A stretch of 9,355 nt of DNA from Deltaproteobacteria bacterium (lineage in GTDB: Bacteria; Desulfobacterota; G020345765): NCBI GenBank assembly GCA_030616835.1, contig JAUWWP010000080.1, positions 1 to 9,355 on the forward strand, given 5' to 3'. The notes beneath the pieces were generated by a model. The model did no database searches and was not told the origin of the DNA. It was given only the letters and a program-made list of their open reading frames with translations. Of this stretch, positions 1 through 6,628 are shown one piece after another (within the stretch, counting starts at the first letter, position 1; each line of letters opens with the position of its first letter). The translations under genes were made by a program, and so were the position numbers.

Positions 1-350
1 AGGCCCTCCGGGCAGAATTTCGGCCCGAGTTCCTGAACCGGATCGATGAGGTGATTATCTTTCATCCACTGAGCCTTGAGCATATCAAGGAGATTGTCCA
101 GATTCAGGTTGAGGAGCTTAAGGAAAGGCTTGGGGAGAAGAAGATCAATCTGGTGGTCACCGAGGAGGCCAGGGAGTTGCTTGCCCAGCAGGGCTTTGAC
201 CCGGTCTACGGAGCCCGCCCCTTAAAAAGAACCATTCAGCGAACCCTTCAAGACCCCCTGGCCTTACGAATTCTAAAAGGGGAGTTCTCGGAAGGGGATA
301 CTATAAGGGTAGGAGTTGATGGAGGGAAGGAGGAGATTATCTTTGGATAA
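1..350 (+). CDS. clpB: ATP-dependent chaperone ClpB, C-terminal fragment
   Basis: This is the last 115 residues of the Hsp100 disaggregase ClpB. ClpB is a cytoplasmic hexameric AAA+ machine that pulls polypeptides out of aggregates together with DnaK/DnaJ/GrpE. The open frame runs in from the left edge (first full codon at position 3), so the GTG at 51 is an internal valine and not a start. The visible part is the end of the second AAA+ domain. It contains FRPEFLNRIDE, then FHPLS, and the sensor-2 signature GFDPVYGARPLKR, whose Arg contacts ATP, followed by the small C-terminal domain and a TAA stop. The FHPL and DPVYGARPLKR wording fits ClpB better than ClpC or ClpA. The gene converges with the leftward operon across a repeat-filled gap. 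The family assignment is firm; nothing can be said about its promoter, which lies outside the window. Confidence 0.95.
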   Translation, partial: ALRAEFRPEFLNRIDEVIIFHPLSLEHIKEIVQIQVEELKERLGEKKINLVVTEEARELLAQQGFDPVYGARPLKRTIQRTLQDPLALRILKGEFSEGDTIRVGVDGGKEEIIFG

Positions 351-364
351 AACAGGGAATAGCC

Positions 365-380
365 CTTCGACAAGCTCAGG
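365..380. repeat. Short motif resembling a dispersed genomic repeat
   Basis: The sequence CTTCGACAAGCTCAGG lies 14 bases after the clpB stop. I recognise it from memory as a motif repeated many times in numerous environmental bacterial genomes, often within intergenic REP-like elements. Only one copy is present in the window, so its repeat nature is inference. It is not part of any gene. Confidence 0.35.
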
Positions 381-427
381 ACATGGCAGGGAGTAGCAGG
401 GAAGAGCAGGGAGTGGCAGGGGGGGGG
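381..427. repeat. 10-bp tandem repeat (4 copies) followed by a 9-G run
   Basis: Four consecutive 10-base units share the core GCAGG at 386-390, 396-400, 406-410 and 416-420, and the bases between vary slightly. The last unit runs into a stretch of nine Gs (419-427). The pattern suggests a slippage-prone minisatellite-like tract just beyond the clpB stop. No function is evident. Confidence 0.7.
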
Positions 428-523
428 AGATTAAGCAGTGAAATAGGGGACGTAATTAATATTTTGACTTTTTATCATTAGAGACCTGATTTTTGCTAAG
501 ATGCTAAGATAATCAAGAAGAGA

Positions 524-560
524 TTAAAATCCCCCTTTGCCCCTCTTTTCCAAAGGGGGG
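524..560 (-). terminator. Probable terminator hairpin of the leftward operon
   Basis: Positions 531-539 (CCCCCTTTG) pair perfectly with 551-559 (CAAAGGGGG), giving a 9-bp GC-rich stem around an 11-base loop. Read on the minus strand the stem is followed at once by ATTTTAATCT, a moderately T-rich tail, so it could stop transcription coming from the CNNM/CBS gene about 110 bases upstream. On the plus strand the hairpin is followed by GAATGTAGG, a poor tail for terminating clpB. The same CCCCCTTTG...CAAAGGGGG design also occurs, from memory, as a dispersed repeat in environmental genomes, so terminator activity may be secondary. Confidence 0.4.
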
Positions 561-632
561 AATGTAGGTGAATTTTTCCGGAGTGGGAGTAGGGGTTCAA
601 TTCCCGAAGCTGTCAGGAACAGGTTTATTGAA

Positions 633-648
633 CCCGATAAATATCGGG
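633..648. repeat. Small palindromic hairpin CCCGAT-AAAT-ATCGGG
   Basis: The sequence CCCGATAAATATCGGG is a perfect inverted repeat with a 6-bp stem and a 4-base loop, flanked by near-symmetrical TTGAA on both sides. It sits 24 bases beyond the stop of the leftward CNNM/CBS gene. No T tract follows on either strand, so it is a weak terminator candidate; it could protect the mRNA 3' end or be a REP-like element. Confidence 0.55.
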
Positions 649-671
649 CTTGAAGGAAAGGTATTAGTTTA

Positions 672-1919
672 TTATTCTGAGCTTTCAGGTTCAACCCGGA
701 TCTCAACTTCCAGCACTGAACGGTCAGCGGCTTTTTTTATGGTCAGAGTCAGATTCTTATATTTAATTACCTCCCCCTCCCGGGGGATCCGTCCGAGACG
801 GGTGATGATAAACCCTGCCAGGGTTTCGTAGTCTCCTTCAGGAAGGCGGAAGGGAAGTTTTTCGTTGATCTGATCAATCTCCATTCTGGTCTTAAAGAGA
901 TACCTTCCTTCTCCCAGCTCTCGATAAAGCCACTCTTCGTCATCATATTCGTCTTCAATCTCCCCCACGATCTCTTCCAGGATATCCTCAATGGTGACAA
1001 TTCCCACTGCTCCTCCATACTCATCCACGACAATGGCCATACTCTTGCCTTCCCTTTGCAGTTGAAATAAAAGTTCATCCACTGCCTTGGTTTCCGGAAC
1101 AAATAAGACCTCCCGGATAAAGGGCTGGATACTTTTTTCCCTCTGAGTAGCCCCCAGGAGATCGAAGCTGTTCAGAATCCCCACTATCTCATCGATGCGA
1201 CTGCGGTATATCGGGAGGCGGGAATAACCCTTCTGGGCAATCTTTTCGATAGCATCAGCAACCGTGGCTTCCTCCGTAATTGCCACTACCTCAATCAGAG
1301 GGATCATCACCTCTTTCACAGTAGTCTCGGAAAAACTGAATATTCGATGGATCATACTCTTTTCCGAAACTTTTAAATCGCTTCCTTTATCTCTAATCTT
1401 AAGGACACTTTTCAGCTCTTCTTTGGTAAGAAAGGGAATCCCCTCGCTGCTGCCGCCAATTGCCCGCGACAGAAGCCCAGCAAATTGGGAAAGAAGGTAG
1501 ATCAAAGGGTAGAAGAGGTAGAAAAAAAGCCAGAGGGGGCGGATGACTTTGAGCGAGACACTGTCTGCCCGCTGCTGAAAAAGATTTTTCGGAATCACTT
1601 CTCCCAGGAACAACAGGAGCGGGGTCATTATCAGGGCGGTATAAAGAACCCCGCTTTCTCCAAATTTTCTTACCAGGAGGGAGGTGGCTATCGTAGTGCT
1701 GGTCACCACCGAAAGGTTGGTTCCGATCAGGGTAGTACCGAGTAGCCGCTCCGGGCGCTTCAGGGCGTTGCTGATAAGCTGGGCTGTCCCTGATCCCTTC
1801 CGGGCCAGATGCCTGAGCCTGATCTTATCGGCCGCGACAATCGCAATCTCTGAGCCTGAAAAGAAGGCCTCAAAGAGCAAGCAAAGAAAGATAAGAATCA
1901 ATGAAAGAGGTAAATCCAT
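672..1919 (-). CDS. CNNM/CBS-domain (CorC/HlyC-type) membrane protein, full-length
   Basis: This 415-residue protein has the complete architecture of the CNNM/CorC family, which includes Mg2+/Co2+ transport or efflux proteins often mislabelled as hemolysins. Residues 1-160 form the membrane DUF21 (CNNM) domain, with a hydrophobic start, the SGSE motif at 21-24 and GEVIPK at 106-111. Residues 203-255 and 270-320 form a CBS pair expected to bind adenine nucleotides; the second ends in IVVDEYGGAVGIVTIEDILE. Residues 335-410 are the C-terminal CorC_HlyC domain. The ATG overlaps the TAA of the upstream paralogue by one base (TAATG), so translation is probably coupled. A GGAG inside the upstream gene lies about 13 bases away. 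It is the last gene of the leftward cluster. Family membership is firm; the transported ion is inferred from the family. Confidence 0.9.
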   Translation of the reverse strand: MDLPLSLILIFLCLLFEAFFSGSEIAIVAADKIRLRHLARKGSGTAQLISNALKRPERLLGTTLIGTNLSVVTSTTIATSLLVRKFGESGVLYTALIMTPLLLFLGEVIPKNLFQQRADSVSLKVIRPLWLFFYLFYPLIYLLSQFAGLLSRAIGGSSEGIPFLTKEELKSVLKIRDKGSDLKVSEKSMIHRIFSFSETTVKEVMIPLIEVVAITEEATVADAIEKIAQKGYSRLPIYRSRIDEIVGILNSFDLLGATQREKSIQPFIREVLFVPETKAVDELLFQLQREGKSMAIVVDEYGGAVGIVTIEDILEEIVGEIEDEYDDEEWLYRELGEGRYLFKTRMEIDQINEKLPFRLPEGDYETLAGFIITRLGRIPREGEVIKYKNLTLTIKKAADRSVLEVEIRVEPESSE

Positions 1920-2908
1920 TACGAGGCTATCTCTCCAAAAAGCTCCTCCAGCAGGTCCTCCATTGTTACCAGACCGGCTACCCTGCCATACTCGTCAACC
2001 ACAATGGCCAGATGGATTCTCTTTTCCTGAAACTCTCTAAATAATTGATCAGTGGTCTTGCTCAACGGAATAAAATAGGGCTGGCGCACCAGTTTCTGCC
2101 AGTCCTCTTCCTCTTTAAGATCCCATTCACCCCATAGGGTGAGAAGGTCTTTGGCATAAAGGATTCCCACCACATTATCTTTACTCTTCTTATAGATGGG
2201 AACCCGGGAATAGCGATTCCTCTTGATCTCCTCCAGAACCTTCTCCCGGGATAAATCAAAAGGAAGGCAGAAGATCTGGGAGCGGGGGATCATTACCTCC
2301 GAGACCAAGGTATCACCGAACCCGAATACCTTATGGATCAACTCGGTCTCCGCCTCCTCCAGAACACCTTCTTCCTTTCCTACCTCAATAAGGGTGCGGA
2401 ACTCATCCTCCGTAATTGTATCATCACGGGGATGCTCCTTTCTCCGGAAAAGGTTAAGAAAGAGGCTGGCGATCTTGTCAATGAGCCAGCGCAGGGGAAA
2501 GACGAGCTTGGTGAAGAGGTCCAGCGGCCTGGCCACCAACAAGGAGAACTCCCGGGAGTAGTTAACCGCAATCGTCTTGGGGGTGATCTCTCCGAAAATT
2601 ACCAGCAGGGGAACCATTATCAGAATGGAAAGCCATTTATAAGGGTCGCCCCAGAGGGTAATCACCAGGGAAGCGGCAACTGCGGAGGCGCAGATGTTGA
2701 TCAGATCGTTGCCCAGCAGGATGGTAATCAGCAGTCGTCGGGGGTGCTTAAGAAGCTCAGGGATCTTCCCGGCCCGGCCCTGCTCCTTGAGCAGTTGAAG
2801 CTTGAATCGGCCCAGGGAGAAAAGAGCGGTTTCGGAGCCCGAGAATAAGGCAGAGAATATCAGGAGAATGCCGATAATGAATAATTTGTTAAATGGCGAG
2901 GGATCCAA
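1919..2908 (-). CDS. CNNM/CBS-domain membrane protein, short form without CorC_HlyC domain
   Basis: This 329-residue protein is a paralogue of the gene that follows it. Residues 1-155 form the membrane CNNM (DUF21) domain, with SGSETA at 23-28 and GEITPK at 106-111. Residues 203-255 and 275-325 form the CBS pair, ending in VVDEYGRVAGLVTMEDLLEE. Unlike its neighbour it stops directly after the second CBS domain and lacks the C-terminal CorC_HlyC domain. The start is TTG (2908-2906): no ATG or GTG lies in frame before the first membrane segment, and AAGGA sits 4 bases upstream. It begins 34 bases after the thiL stop and ends with TAATG, overlapping the next gene, so the three genes probably share a transcript. 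It is likely a cation transporter or regulator that may pair with its neighbour; that partnership is inference. Confidence 0.88.
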   Translation of the reverse strand: MDPSPFNKLFIIGILLIFSALFSGSETALFSLGRFKLQLLKEQGRAGKIPELLKHPRRLLITILLGNDLINICASAVAASLVITLWGDPYKWLSILIMVPLLVIFGEITPKTIAVNYSREFSLLVARPLDLFTKLVFPLRWLIDKIASLFLNLFRRKEHPRDDTITEDEFRTLIEVGKEEGVLEEAETELIHKVFGFGDTLVSEVMIPRSQIFCLPFDLSREKVLEEIKRNRYSRVPIYKKSKDNVVGILYAKDLLTLWGEWDLKEEEDWQKLVRQPYFIPLSKTTDQLFREFQEKRIHLAIVVDEYGRVAGLVTMEDLLEELFGEIAS

Positions 2909-2912
2909 ATTG

Positions 2913-2917
2913 TCCTT
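2913..2917 (-). promoter_or_regulatory. Ribosome binding site supporting a TTG start
   Basis: On the minus strand AAGGA lies four bases before the TTG at 2908. The spacing is short, but no other start codon is available in frame before the membrane domain. The weak combination suggests low or coupled translation from the upstream thiL. Confidence 0.45.
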
Positions 2918-2942
2918 TTTAGAATTTCAATTCCCGAAAAGA

Positions 2943-3968
2943 TCAGAATGTGACCTGAGTGCGAAAATGATCATATCCGGACAGGTTAATCTTATGAGGC
3001 CTGCCTTTTTCATCCACGACCTTAAGGCCTTCCTTTCCCTTCACTACCTCCCCAATATGAGTGAGTCGGCAGTCAAATCTGGAGGAGAGGCACTTGAGTG
3101 GCTCAACCTTGGCTCGATCCACGGTAAACAAAAGCTCGTAATCTTCTCCCCCAGCCAGAGCTAAATTCCACCGATCTTTTTCAAAGCTTAGAATATTTCT
3201 CCGATAGTAATTTGAAAGGGGTAACTTTTCCCGCCAGAGTCTCGCCCCTAACCCAATCTCTCGAGTAAGGTGGCTCAAGTCGGCTAAAAGCCCATCGCTC
3301 AGATCAATCATTGCCGTGGCCAGGCCTTTTTCAGCGATTAACCTCCCTTCCTTGATCCGGGGTCGAGGATCGAGATGCTTCAAAACTACCCGGGGAAATT
3401 TCCTTAATGATTGAACCGGATTTCCACTGTCCTGAAGGATCTTCAGGCCCAGCAGGGAATCCCCCAGGGTTCCGGTGACGAAGATCTGGTTGCCCACTGC
3501 CGCCCCTGCTCTCCCAATCATCTGGGCTCGGTGAACCTCCCCCAAGACGGTAATGCTGATCGTTAGTTTCCCCGCGGAAGCACTGGTATCACCACCGATT
3601 AAGCTCACGCGATAATCCCGGGATAGCTCCTTTAGCCCCCGGAAGAACTCCGAGAAAAACTCTACCGGGTAGTGGCGGGGAATCCCCAGGGAGAGCAAAA
3701 AATATTGGGGGATACCTCCCATTGCCGCAATATCGCTTAAGTTCACCGCTAAGGTCTTTCTTCCTAAATAATAGGGTGAGTTCAGTCGGAGATCAAAGTG
3801 AATCCCTTCGAGAAGCAGATCGGTAGTAAGCAGGGTCACTTTATCTCCCGCCGTGCTGAGGGCGGCAGTATCGTCGCCAATACCCTGGAGAAGGCGTCGA
3901 TCCCGGCTCTTGAAGCTTCCTTTGATCCTTTCGATTAATCCGAACTCCCCCAGTTCCTCAATATCCAC
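2943..3968 (-). CDS. thiL: Thiamine-monophosphate kinase ThiL
   Basis: ThiL phosphorylates thiamine monophosphate with ATP to give thiamine diphosphate, the active cofactor, in the cytoplasm. From the chosen start the protein is 341 residues, close to the usual family length. It opens with ELGEFGLIERI, the normal ThiL N-terminus. Family motifs follow in order: GIGDDTA (about residues 29-35, metal and ATP binding), TTDLLLEGIHF (48-58), NLSDIAAMGG (76-85), GGDTS (125-129), DLSDGL (222-227), GGEDYELLFT (273-282) and GYDHF near the end. The frame stays open to a GTG at 4007, but that extension (13 residues) is encoded by AT-rich repeat-like sequence. The GTG at 3968 has AAGGGGG five bases upstream, so I prefer it. 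No other thiamine gene or TPP riboswitch is visible nearby. It precedes the CNNM pair by 34 bases. Confidence 0.93.
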   Translation of the reverse strand: MDIEELGEFGLIERIKGSFKSRDRRLLQGIGDDTAALSTAGDKVTLLTTDLLLEGIHFDLRLNSPYYLGRKTLAVNLSDIAAMGGIPQYFLLSLGIPRHYPVEFFSEFFRGLKELSRDYRVSLIGGDTSASAGKLTISITVLGEVHRAQMIGRAGAAVGNQIFVTGTLGDSLLGLKILQDSGNPVQSLRKFPRVVLKHLDPRPRIKEGRLIAEKGLATAMIDLSDGLLADLSHLTREIGLGARLWREKLPLSNYYRRNILSFEKDRWNLALAGGEDYELLFTVDRAKVEPLKCLSSRFDCRLTHIGEVVKGKEGLKVVDEKGRPHKINLSGYDHFRTQVTF

Positions 3969-3973
3969 CGGTT

Positions 3974-3980
3974 CCCCCTT
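3974..3980 (-). promoter_or_regulatory. thiL: Ribosome binding site deciding the thiL start
   Basis: AAGGGGG on the minus strand lies five bases before the GTG at 3968. Together with the conserved N-terminus this supports the shorter ThiL over the GTG at 4007, which has no comparable site. Confidence 0.55.
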
Positions 3981-4013
3981 AATTATATTAAGGCAAATCC
4001 TAAGCACGAAGCA

Positions 4014-4144
4014 CTAAATCCTAAATAATATTAAATGACCAAAATTCAAAATACAAAAACCTGCTTTGAACCCCACCTGTAGCGTAGTTGAAGGGATTGT
4101 TTTGAACATTTAATATTTGGATTTAGAATTTATTTAGGGTTTAG
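4014..4144. repeat. AT-rich fold-back (inverted) repeat element between lon and thiL
   Basis: Two arms of about 46 bases, 4014-4060 and 4099-4144, are imperfect reverse complements of each other (roughly three quarters identical by eye). They share CTAAA-CCTAAATAA and CAAAAAC/CAAAAC blocks and flank a 38-base centre of more even composition. The right side carries TTTAGGG twice. The left side continues into the CTAAGCACGAAGCACTAAATCC segment that underlies the extended thiL frame. The element resembles, from memory, AT-rich dispersed repeats (MITE-like) in uncultured bacterial genomes. No transposase is present. It could act as a weak transcriptional barrier between lon and thiL. Confidence 0.6.
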
Positions 4145-4222
4145 GGTTTGGGATTTAGAATTTATCAGCATAATGATATATGTAATATTATCCGCAAATA
4201 TTTAAGACGGCTTTATATAGCT

Positions 4223-6604
4223 TCAGCTACTGACCCCTAATGAGGTTCGCTTCTTCCTCTCCTTCTTAATCAGAGCAGTACTGATTACCTCGTCCATATG
4301 CCCGGCCAGGAAAAAGTCAACTTTCCGGCGAAGGCTCCGGGGAATTTCCTCCAGATCCTTTTGATTTTCCCGAGGAATAACCACCGTCTTGATCTTGGCT
4401 TGCAGGGCAGCGAGGGCCTTCTCTTTCAGCCCCCCAACCGGGAGGATCTTCCCCCGGAGGGTTATCTCCCCGGTCATCGCTACATCCTTTCGCACCGGGA
4501 CCTTAGTCAGGGCAGAGAGCAGAGCAGTTGCCATAGTTACTCCGGCGGAAGGGCCATCCTTGGGGATTGCCCCTGCCGGAACATGGATGTGAACATCCAC
4601 CTTCTCAAAGAAATCTGGATCGATATCAAATTGCTTGGCTCGGGAGCGGGCATAACTCAGGCCCGCCTGGGCTGACTCCTTCATCACCTCTCCCAGATGC
4701 CCGGTAAGGGTCAGCTTCCCGCTGCCTTTCATAACCGAGGTCTCGACATAGAGAACCTCTCCTCCGGTTTCGGTCCAGGCTAAACCAGTAGCCAGCCCAA
4801 CTTCGTCAACCTCCTGCTCGGACTCGGGCAGGTATTTAGGAGGGCCAAGGTATTTGGGGAGAGAGCTCTGAGTTAGCTTAAAAGGACCTTCCTCCCCCTC
4901 CGCGATTCTTCTGGCCACCTTCCGACAGACCGAGGCGATTTCCCGCTCCAGATTGCGTAGCCCCGCCTCTTTCGTGTATTGGGTTGTTATCTGCAATATA
5001 GCCTGATCAGAAAATTGAAGGCCCTTCTCACTGATCCCATTCTCCTCCAGCTGGCGCGGGATAAGAAACTGCTGGGCAATCCGCAGTTTCTCCTGCTCAC
5101 TATAGCCCGAAAGCTGAATTACCTCCATCCGGTCCTTGAGGGCCGAAGGCACCGGATCAATAAGATTAGCGGTAGTGATGAACATTACATTAGAAAGATC
5201 GAAGGGAAGGTTCAGGTAATGGTCGCTGAAGGAGTAATTCTGCTCTGGATCTAAAACCTCCAGCAGGGCTGCCGAAGGATCGCCCCGAAAGTCCATCCCG
5301 ATCTTATCAACTTCATCCATCATAAAAACTGGATTATTAGTGCCAGCCTGCTTTATCCCCTGGATGATCCTTCCGGGTAGGGCTCCCACATAGGTTCTCC
5401 GATGTCCCCGGATCTCAGCCTCATCCCTGAGGCCCCCCAGGGAGATCCGGACGAACTTTCTGCCCAGGGTCCGGGCAATGGATTTACCCAGAGATGTCTT
5501 ACCCACTCCCGGTGGTCCCACAAAGCAGAGGATGGGGCCCCGGAGCTTCTTCTTTAACCTCCCTACTGCTAAGTACTCCAGGATCCTCTCCTTTACCTTT
5601 TGCAGATCGTAATGATCCTCATCCAGAACCTCTTTTGCTTTCTTTATATCCAGGCGGTCCTTGGTGCTCTTAGACCAGGGTAGATCGGTAAGCCAGTCTA
5701 AAAAGGTTCGAACCATTGAGGCCTCGGCAGCATCAGGGTGCATCTGTTCCAGCCTAGTGAGCTGCTTATTGGATTCCTTCTCTGCTTCAGCCGGCATCTT
5801 TGCTTTCTTGATCTTCTCCCGGAACTCCTCAATCTCCCGGGTCTTCTCATCGCTTTCTCCCAGCTCGCTTTTGATCGCCCGGAGTTGTTCCCGCAGAAAG
5901 TAATCCCGTTGCGTCTTGTTCATCTCTTCCTTGGCCTGGGACTGGATCTTGGCCTGCATAGTCAGAAGCTCCAGCTCCTTACTTAAGAATTCGTTAAGCT
6001 TTTTCAGCCGGGCAACCGGCTCGATGGTCTCCAGGATCTGCTGGGAATCCTCTATTCGCAGCCCCAAATTGGAAGCTACCAGGTCAGCAAATCTTCCGGG
6101 ATCCTTGACATTCTCGATTATCATCATAAGGTCGGGGGAAAGCATCTTCCCTACCGAGATCATCTTTTCCAACTGCTCCTTGACATTGCGGATCAAGGCC
6201 TCAACCTCCAGAGTGATATTGGAGATACTGGGTTCCTTGATCTGAGTAATCTTAACCAGATAAATCGGCCTCTGCTGGGTATACTCTACCACCCTTGATT
6301 TGACCAGGCCCTGGATCAGGATCTTCACCCTTCCATCCGGAAGCTTGAGCATCCTCATAATGGTGGCCACAGTGCCTACCGAATGAATCCCCTCAGGGGC
6401 GGGGTCATCTTCCTCGATATTCTTTTGCGCAGCCAGAAAGATCAGACGGTCTTTGGATAAAGCCTCGTCTACTGCCAGGATGGAGATCTCTCTGCCTACG
6501 AAAAGCGGCAGGATCATATAGGGAAAAACAACTACATCCCTGACCGGCAACAGGGGTAGTACCTCAGGGATTACCACTTGTTCATTTTCCAACTTCTCTT
6601 CCAT
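4223..6604 (-). CDS. lon: ATP-dependent protease Lon
   Basis: Lon (endopeptidase La) is a cytoplasmic hexameric AAA+ serine protease that degrades misfolded and regulatory proteins. The 793-residue product is full length. Residues 10-205 form the substrate-binding LAN domain (LPLLPVRDVVVFP). Residues about 205-300 form a coiled linker. The AAA+ module has Walker A GPPGVGKT at 363-370, Walker B MMDE at 428-431, sensor-1 Asn480 and sensor-2 Arg550. The protease domain carries the catalytic Ser686 in PKDGPSAG and Lys729 in GGLKEK, 43 residues apart as in the E. coli enzyme. The tail is basic (KKERKKR). The ATG has a strong site, GGAGGT, six bases upstream. It lies 24 bases after the hsp20 stop, so the two are probably one stress transcript; no clear heat-shock promoter or terminator is visible. 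Confidence 0.98.
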   Translation of the reverse strand: MEEKLENEQVVIPEVLPLLPVRDVVVFPYMILPLFVGREISILAVDEALSKDRLIFLAAQKNIEEDDPAPEGIHSVGTVATIMRMLKLPDGRVKILIQGLVKSRVVEYTQQRPIYLVKITQIKEPSISNITLEVEALIRNVKEQLEKMISVGKMLSPDLMMIIENVKDPGRFADLVASNLGLRIEDSQQILETIEPVARLKKLNEFLSKELELLTMQAKIQSQAKEEMNKTQRDYFLREQLRAIKSELGESDEKTREIEEFREKIKKAKMPAEAEKESNKQLTRLEQMHPDAAEASMVRTFLDWLTDLPWSKSTKDRLDIKKAKEVLDEDHYDLQKVKERILEYLAVGRLKKKLRGPILCFVGPPGVGKTSLGKSIARTLGRKFVRISLGGLRDEAEIRGHRRTYVGALPGRIIQGIKQAGTNNPVFMMDEVDKIGMDFRGDPSAALLEVLDPEQNYSFSDHYLNLPFDLSNVMFITTANLIDPVPSALKDRMEVIQLSGYSEQEKLRIAQQFLIPRQLEENGISEKGLQFSDQAILQITTQYTKEAGLRNLEREIASVCRKVARRIAEGEEGPFKLTQSSLPKYLGPPKYLPESEQEVDEVGLATGLAWTETGGEVLYVETSVMKGSGKLTLTGHLGEVMKESAQAGLSYARSRAKQFDIDPDFFEKVDVHIHVPAGAIPKDGPSAGVTMATALLSALTKVPVRKDVAMTGEITLRGKILPVGGLKEKALAALQAKIKTVVIPRENQKDLEEIPRSLRRKVDFFLAGHMDEVISTALIKKERKKRTSLGVSS

Positions 6605-6610
6605 CTAAAT

Positions 6611-6616
6611 ACCTCC
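6611..6616 (-). promoter_or_regulatory. lon: Strong ribosome binding site of lon
   Basis: GGAGGT on the minus strand lies six bases before the lon ATG, a near-ideal spacing. It lies inside the 24-base gap after hsp20 and implies efficient independent initiation within a shared transcript. Confidence 0.75.
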
Positions 6617-6628
6617 ACTTAACTTGGC

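Larger units (their letters stand above)
351..671. other. Gene-free convergent gap full of short repeats
   Basis: This 321-base gap separates the stop of clpB from the stop of the leftward CNNM/CBS gene, so both genes end here and no promoter for them is expected. I see no credible coding region. From left to right it holds a CCTTCGACAAGCTCAGG motif (365-380), a four-copy 10-bp tandem repeat running into nine Gs, an AT-rich part, an 8-bp direct repeat GCTAAGAT twice (495-510), a GC-rich hairpin (531-559) and a second small hairpin (633-648). From memory, several of these motifs resemble dispersed repeats in environmental genomes; this could not be checked here. Confidence 0.75.

Noticed and set aside
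381..420. CRISPR-like repeat array
   Set aside because: The units are only 10 bases with no unique spacers; this is a simple tandem repeat.
481..510. ACCTGAT segment resembling part of a TPP riboswitch
   Set aside because: The other conserved TPP elements are missing and it is not upstream of a thiamine gene; the thiL leader also lacks them.
524..831. Small open frames crossing the gap after clpB on both strands
   Set aside because: They run through hairpin and tandem-repeat sequence and into the tail of the CNNM/CBS gene, have no recognisable domain and no convincing ribosome site.
1919..2908. Possibility that the short CNNM gene is a truncated pseudogene
   Set aside because: Its CNNM and CBS domains are intact, the stop falls cleanly after the second CBS domain, and the TAATG overlap with the next gene looks like a settled operon junction.
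2926..2938. 13-base match TTCAATTCCCGAA shared with 596-608
   Set aside because: A single 13-base match between two positions in a window of this size is expected by chance.
4000..4060. Possible sigma-70 promoter for thiL (TTGTAT, 17 bases, TAATAT on the minus strand)
   Set aside because: The match is weak and the region is AT-rich repeat sequence where such matches arise by chance.
4123..4150. TTTAGGG repeats resembling plant-type telomere units
   Set aside because: There are only two full units, inside one arm of an AT-rich inverted repeat in a bacterial context; this is not a telomere.
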